Source of the DNA: Streptomyces longisporoflavus
Lineage (GTDB): Bacteria > Actinomycetota > Actinomycetes > Streptomycetales > Streptomycetaceae
DNA length: 64,000 nt
Reading direction: 5' to 3'
NCBI RefSeq assembly: GCF_014649775.1
Contig: NZ_BMTR01000003.1
Coordinates: 310,001 to 374,000, forward strand
Position 1 is the stretch's first letter. Each line of letters begins with the position of its first letter. The position numbers were made by a program, and so were the translations under genes. Under the pieces are notes generated by a model. That model had not been told where the DNA came from and searched no databases. It saw only the letters and a program-made list of their open reading frames with translations. Below are positions 61,542-64,000 of this stretch, piece by piece.

Positions 61542-63473
61542 GTGACTGCCGTCACTGATCACACCGAACACGAGGGTCGTCCCGAGGGTGCCTCCGGCGA
61601 CACCGGCGGCGACTCCGGAGAGGGCGCGGACGCCCCCGGCCCCGGTCCCGGCCCCGGCTCCGAAGGTGTCTGGGACGACGGGCTGATCGCGCGGCGGGGC
61701 AGCGGCACGCGCGTGGACGCCGCTCAGGGGGCGGGCGGGGGAGAGGGCGCGGGAGGCGGGGCCGTCTCCTACGTCCCTCCGAGCCCTTCCGTTGCGCCGT
61801 CCGTGGCCCCTTCCAGTACGCCATCCGGCGCTTCTTCCGGTACCTCTTCCGGTGTTTCCACCGCGTACGAAGGGCCGCTGCGCGCCCGGCTCGACGCCCT
61901 GCGCGAACTCGTCGGACTCTCCCGCACCCGCCTCGACAGCGCCACGCTCGCCGAGGCGGGCCGGGTCCTCGACGAGGCGGCGGCCCGGCGCAGGCTCTCC
62001 GGGCGGCACACGGTCGTCGCCATCGCGGGCGCCACGGGGAGCGGCAAGTCGACGCTGTTCAACGCCCTGGCCGGGGTGACGATCTCGGAGACCGGCGTTC
62101 GCAGGCCGACTACCGCGGCCCCCATCGGATGCAGCTGGACCGACGGCGCGGCGGGGCTCCTGGACCGGCTCGGCATTCCCGGCCGACTGCGCAGGCGCCC
62201 GCTCCAGGGTCCGGACACGAGCACGCTAGAAGGGCTCGTACTGATCGACCTGCCCGATCATGACTCGGCGGTCGGGGAACACCGCGCGCACGTGGACCGG
62301 ATCCTCGGGCTCGTCGACGCGGTCATCTGGGTCGTCGACCCCGAGAAGTACGCCGACGCCATGCTGCACGAGCGCTATCTGCGGCCCATGGCGGGGCACG
62401 CCGAGGTCACGTTCGTCGTGCTCAACCAGGTGGACCGGCTGCCGGGGGACGCCGCCGACCAGGTGCTCGACGATCTGCGGCGGCTGCTCGACGAGGACGG
62501 CATCGCTCTCGGGGAGCACGGCGAACCCGGCGCCATCGTGCTCGCCATCTCCGCGCTGACCGGCGAGGGGATCGGGGAACTCCGAGATTCGCTGGGTCAG
62601 TTCACCAAGGAGCGGGGCGCCGCCGCCCGGCGCATCTCCGCCGACCTGGACGCGGCGGCCGACGAGCTGTGGCCCGTGTACGCGGCCGGGGCCGGTGCGA
62701 ACAGGGGCCGGAACAGAGGGCGGATCGGGCTCAGCGAAGAGGCGCGCGAGGACTTCGCGGGCCGGCTCGCGGAGGCGGTGGGCGCGGCGGCGGCCGGGCA
62801 GGCCGCCGAGCGGGCCTGGCGGCGTCACGCGGGCAAGGCGTGCGGGACACCGTGGCTGAGGCTCTGGCGCTGGTACGAGGCCCAGCGCTCGCCGCAGGGT
62901 GTCGGCTGGCCCGTGGGACAGGCCCCGGCGGACGAGGAGGCCACGGCTCGGCAGCGCGTCGAACACGCGGTGCGCACGGTGGCCGACGAGGCCGCTGCCG
63001 GGCTGCCGCAGCCCTGGGGGCAGGCCGTACGGGAGGCGGCGGTGCGCGGTGCCGAGGGGTTGCCCGAGGCGCTCGATCAGCTGACGTTGACGGTCGGGGT
63101 TCCGGAGGGCCGGCCGCCGCGGCCCGGTTGGTGGCCGGCCGCCGTCCTCGCGCAGGCGGCGATGACGATGCTGCAAGTCGTGGGCGGGCTCTGGCTCGTG
63201 GCGCAGATCATCGGGATCGCCGAGCCGAACCTGGGCGTGCCGGTGCTGCTGATGTCGGCGGGCATCGTGGGCGGGCCCTGCGTGGAATGGGCGAGCCGGA
63301 TGGCGGCACGGGGTCCGGCGCGGCGTTACGGCCTGGACGCGGAACGGCGGCTGCGGGAGGCGGCTGCCGGGTGCGGGCGGGCGCGGGTGCTTGATCCGGT
63401 GGCGGCGGAGTTGTTGCGGTACCGGGAGGTGCGGGAGCAGTACGTGCGGGTGACGGGGGCGGTGGTGGGCTGA
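61542..63473 (+). CDS. dynB: Dynamin-like GTPase DynB with C-terminal membrane segments
   Basis: This protein of about 643 residues has an N-terminal Gly/Ser/Pro-rich region (about 1-110), the P-loop IAGATGSGKSTLFNALAG (about 163), switch II-like LIDLPDHDS (about 235) and VVLNQVDRLPG (about 294, NKxD-like). Near the C-terminus are two hydrophobic stretches (MLQVVGGLWLVAQIIGI and VPVLLMSAGIVGG, about 545-580) that can form a hairpin in the membrane. This matches DynB, the membrane partner of DynA at septa. GTG 61542 has AAGGAGAGG at good distance; GTG 61533 overlaps the dynA stop. Confidence 0.82.
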   Translation: MTAVTDHTEHEGRPEGASGDTGGDSGEGADAPGPGPGPGSEGVWDDGLIARRGSGTRVDAAQGAGGGEGAGGGAVSYVPPSPSVAPSVAPSSTPSGASSGTSSGVSTAYEGPLRARLDALRELVGLSRTRLDSATLAEAGRVLDEAAARRRLSGRHTVVAIAGATGSGKSTLFNALAGVTISETGVRRPTTAAPIGCSWTDGAAGLLDRLGIPGRLRRRPLQGPDTSTLEGLVLIDLPDHDSAVGEHRAHVDRILGLVDAVIWVVDPEKYADAMLHERYLRPMAGHAEVTFVVLNQVDRLPGDAADQVLDDLRRLLDEDGIALGEHGEPGAIVLAISALTGEGIGELRDSLGQFTKERGAAARRISADLDAAADELWPVYAAGAGANRGRNRGRIGLSEEAREDFAGRLAEAVGAAAAGQAAERAWRRHAGKACGTPWLRLWRWYEAQRSPQGVGWPVGQAPADEEATARQRVEHAVRTVADEAAAGLPQPWGQAVREAAVRGAEGLPEALDQLTLTVGVPEGRPPRPGWWPAAVLAQAAMTMLQVVGGLWLVAQIIGIAEPNLGVPVLLMSAGIVGGPCVEWASRMAARGPARRYGLDAERRLREAAAGCGRARVLDPVAAELLRYREVREQYVRVTGAVVG

Positions 63474-63502
63474 ACGCCGGGCGGCCCACCTTCGGGTGAG
63501 GG

Positions 63503-63516
63503 AGTTGTCCACAACT
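63503..63516. promoter_or_regulatory. DnaA box inside a palindrome upstream of ssbB
   Basis: AGTTGT-CC-ACAACT is a perfect palindrome, and TTGTCCACA (63505-63513) matches the Streptomyces DnaA-box consensus exactly. It lies about 115 bp before the ssbB start, so DnaA could couple replication state to this SSB gene. Confidence 0.6.
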
Positions 63517-63631
63517 GGCCGGTAGGACACAGGGCTCAGCGGGATTCCGCCGACCGGTCCACTCTGAGATCGACGCCGCGGGACCGAACGCCGCGGCGGC
63601 GGAAGCCAAGTGGGCGAGGGAGGGGTTCGGC

Positions 63632-64000
63632 ATGAACGAGACCTTGGTGACGGTGGTGGGGAACGTCGCGACGACGCCGGTGTTCCGGGAGTTGGCCTCC
63701 GGGCCGGTGGCCCGGTTCCGGCTCGCGGTGACGGCGAGGTACTACGACGCCGTGCAGAACGTCTGGGCGGACGGGCACACCAACTTCTTCACGGTGTGGG
63801 CGAAGCGGTCGCTGGGATCGAACGTGCAGGGTTCTCTGGCCATCGGTGAACCCGTCATCGTGCAGGGGAGGTTGAAGGTGCGCGACGAGGAACGGGGCGG
63901 CCAGCACTGGACGTCGGCGGACATCGACGCGATCACCATCGGCCACGATCTCTCGCGCGGGACGTCGGCGTTCCGGCGCGTGCTCAAGGCGAACACGGCG
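63632..64000 (+). CDS. ssbB: Single-stranded DNA-binding protein SsbB (N-terminal part, continues past the window)
   Basis: The first 123 codons are present: MNETLVTVVGNVATTPVFRE, then the OB-fold core (FRLAVTARYYDAVQNVWADG, TNFFTVWAKRSLGSNVQGSL, PVIVQGRLKVRDEE, WTSADIDAITIGHDLSRGTS). GAGGGAGGGG precedes the ATG. The sequence matches the sporulation-specific SsbB paralogue of Streptomyces and not the replicative SsbA with its long acidic tail; SsbB is needed for chromosome segregation in spores. Its place directly after dynA-dynB supports a shared sporulation function. Confidence 0.9.
   Translation, partial: MNETLVTVVGNVATTPVFRELASGPVARFRLAVTARYYDAVQNVWADGHTNFFTVWAKRSLGSNVQGSLAIGEPVIVQGRLKVRDEERGGQHWTSADIDAITIGHDLSRGTSAFRRVLKANTA

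Overview
The window is about 64 kb of high-GC (roughly 70%) DNA with strong G/C bias at third codon positions, GTG/ATG starts, many 4-base ATGA/GTGA gene overlaps and typical actinobacterial families. Protein content and gene order (citrate synthase, copper P-ATPase, myo-inositol genes, dynamin-like GTPases, SsbB) point to a Streptomyces chromosome, in a core region that looks collinear with the S. coelicolor SCO2683-SCO2776 interval. No prophage, transposase, CRISPR array or antibiotic cluster is seen.

Layout. 1-4.9 kb: start of an acyl-CoA carboxyltransferase, divergent TetR regulator, acyl-CoA dehydrogenase, TesB thioesterase, cation efflux protein and a phosphatase-like protein (branched-chain or fatty acid catabolism). 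5-11 kb: PucR regulator divergent from a solute symporter, an agmatinase/guanidinobutyrase and a ThDP enzyme, closed by a strong terminator. 11-18.8 kb: secreted serine hydrolase, fused asymmetric ABC exporter, small secreted protein, secreted S37-type peptidase, lipoprotein. 18.9-24 kb: a GH3 (NagZ-like) gene with an apparent 1-base frameshift, LysR regulator, TIM-barrel isomerase, MarR-GNAT fusion. 24-28.5 kb: LacI regulator divergent from a translationally coupled oxidoreductase, DHDPS-like and isomerase operon, probably an uncharacterised sugar pathway. 28.6-33 kb: small protein, RecD2 helicase, citrate synthase. 33.4-36.4 kb: copper ATPase and chaperone under a CsoR-type operator, and a tiny HTH protein. 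36.7-43.9 kb: myo-inositol catabolism (iolE-like divergent from iolC, a DKGP-aldolase-like gene, iolB, iolD, iolA). 44-49.5 kb: an extracellular hydrolase fused to an ABC ATPase, its permease and a VWA lipoprotein. 49.6-58 kb: AftB-like glycosyltransferase, acyl-CoA dehydrogenase, SCP2 protein, TetR, acyl-CoA ligase, GMC oxidoreductase (lipid and sterol metabolism). 58-64 kb: VOC protein, a triple-repeat lipoprotein, tRNA-Arg(UCU), the dynamin-like pair dynA-dynB and the start of ssbB, the last three linked to sporulation septation and chromosome handling.

The most unusual signal is not a gene family. At five places the 3' end of a gene, with or next to its stop codon, is followed by short degenerate tandem copies of itself (16-, 32-, 19-, 20- and 32-base periods). 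Similar slippage-like duplications occur in coding sequence (iolC N-terminus, a Ser-Ala-Ala run, a Gly-rich insert and a three-copy 99-base repeat in a lipoprotein). Other points for follow-up are the oxidoreductase/DUF993/isomerase operon, two 7-codon mini-ORFs chained between iolB and iolD, covarying tandem hairpins downstream of citA, and the G-rich/hairpin/DnaA-box leader of recD2.

Starts were chosen from Shine-Dalgarno spacing, overlap and family length. All functional calls rest on recognisable motifs and context; no database search was run.
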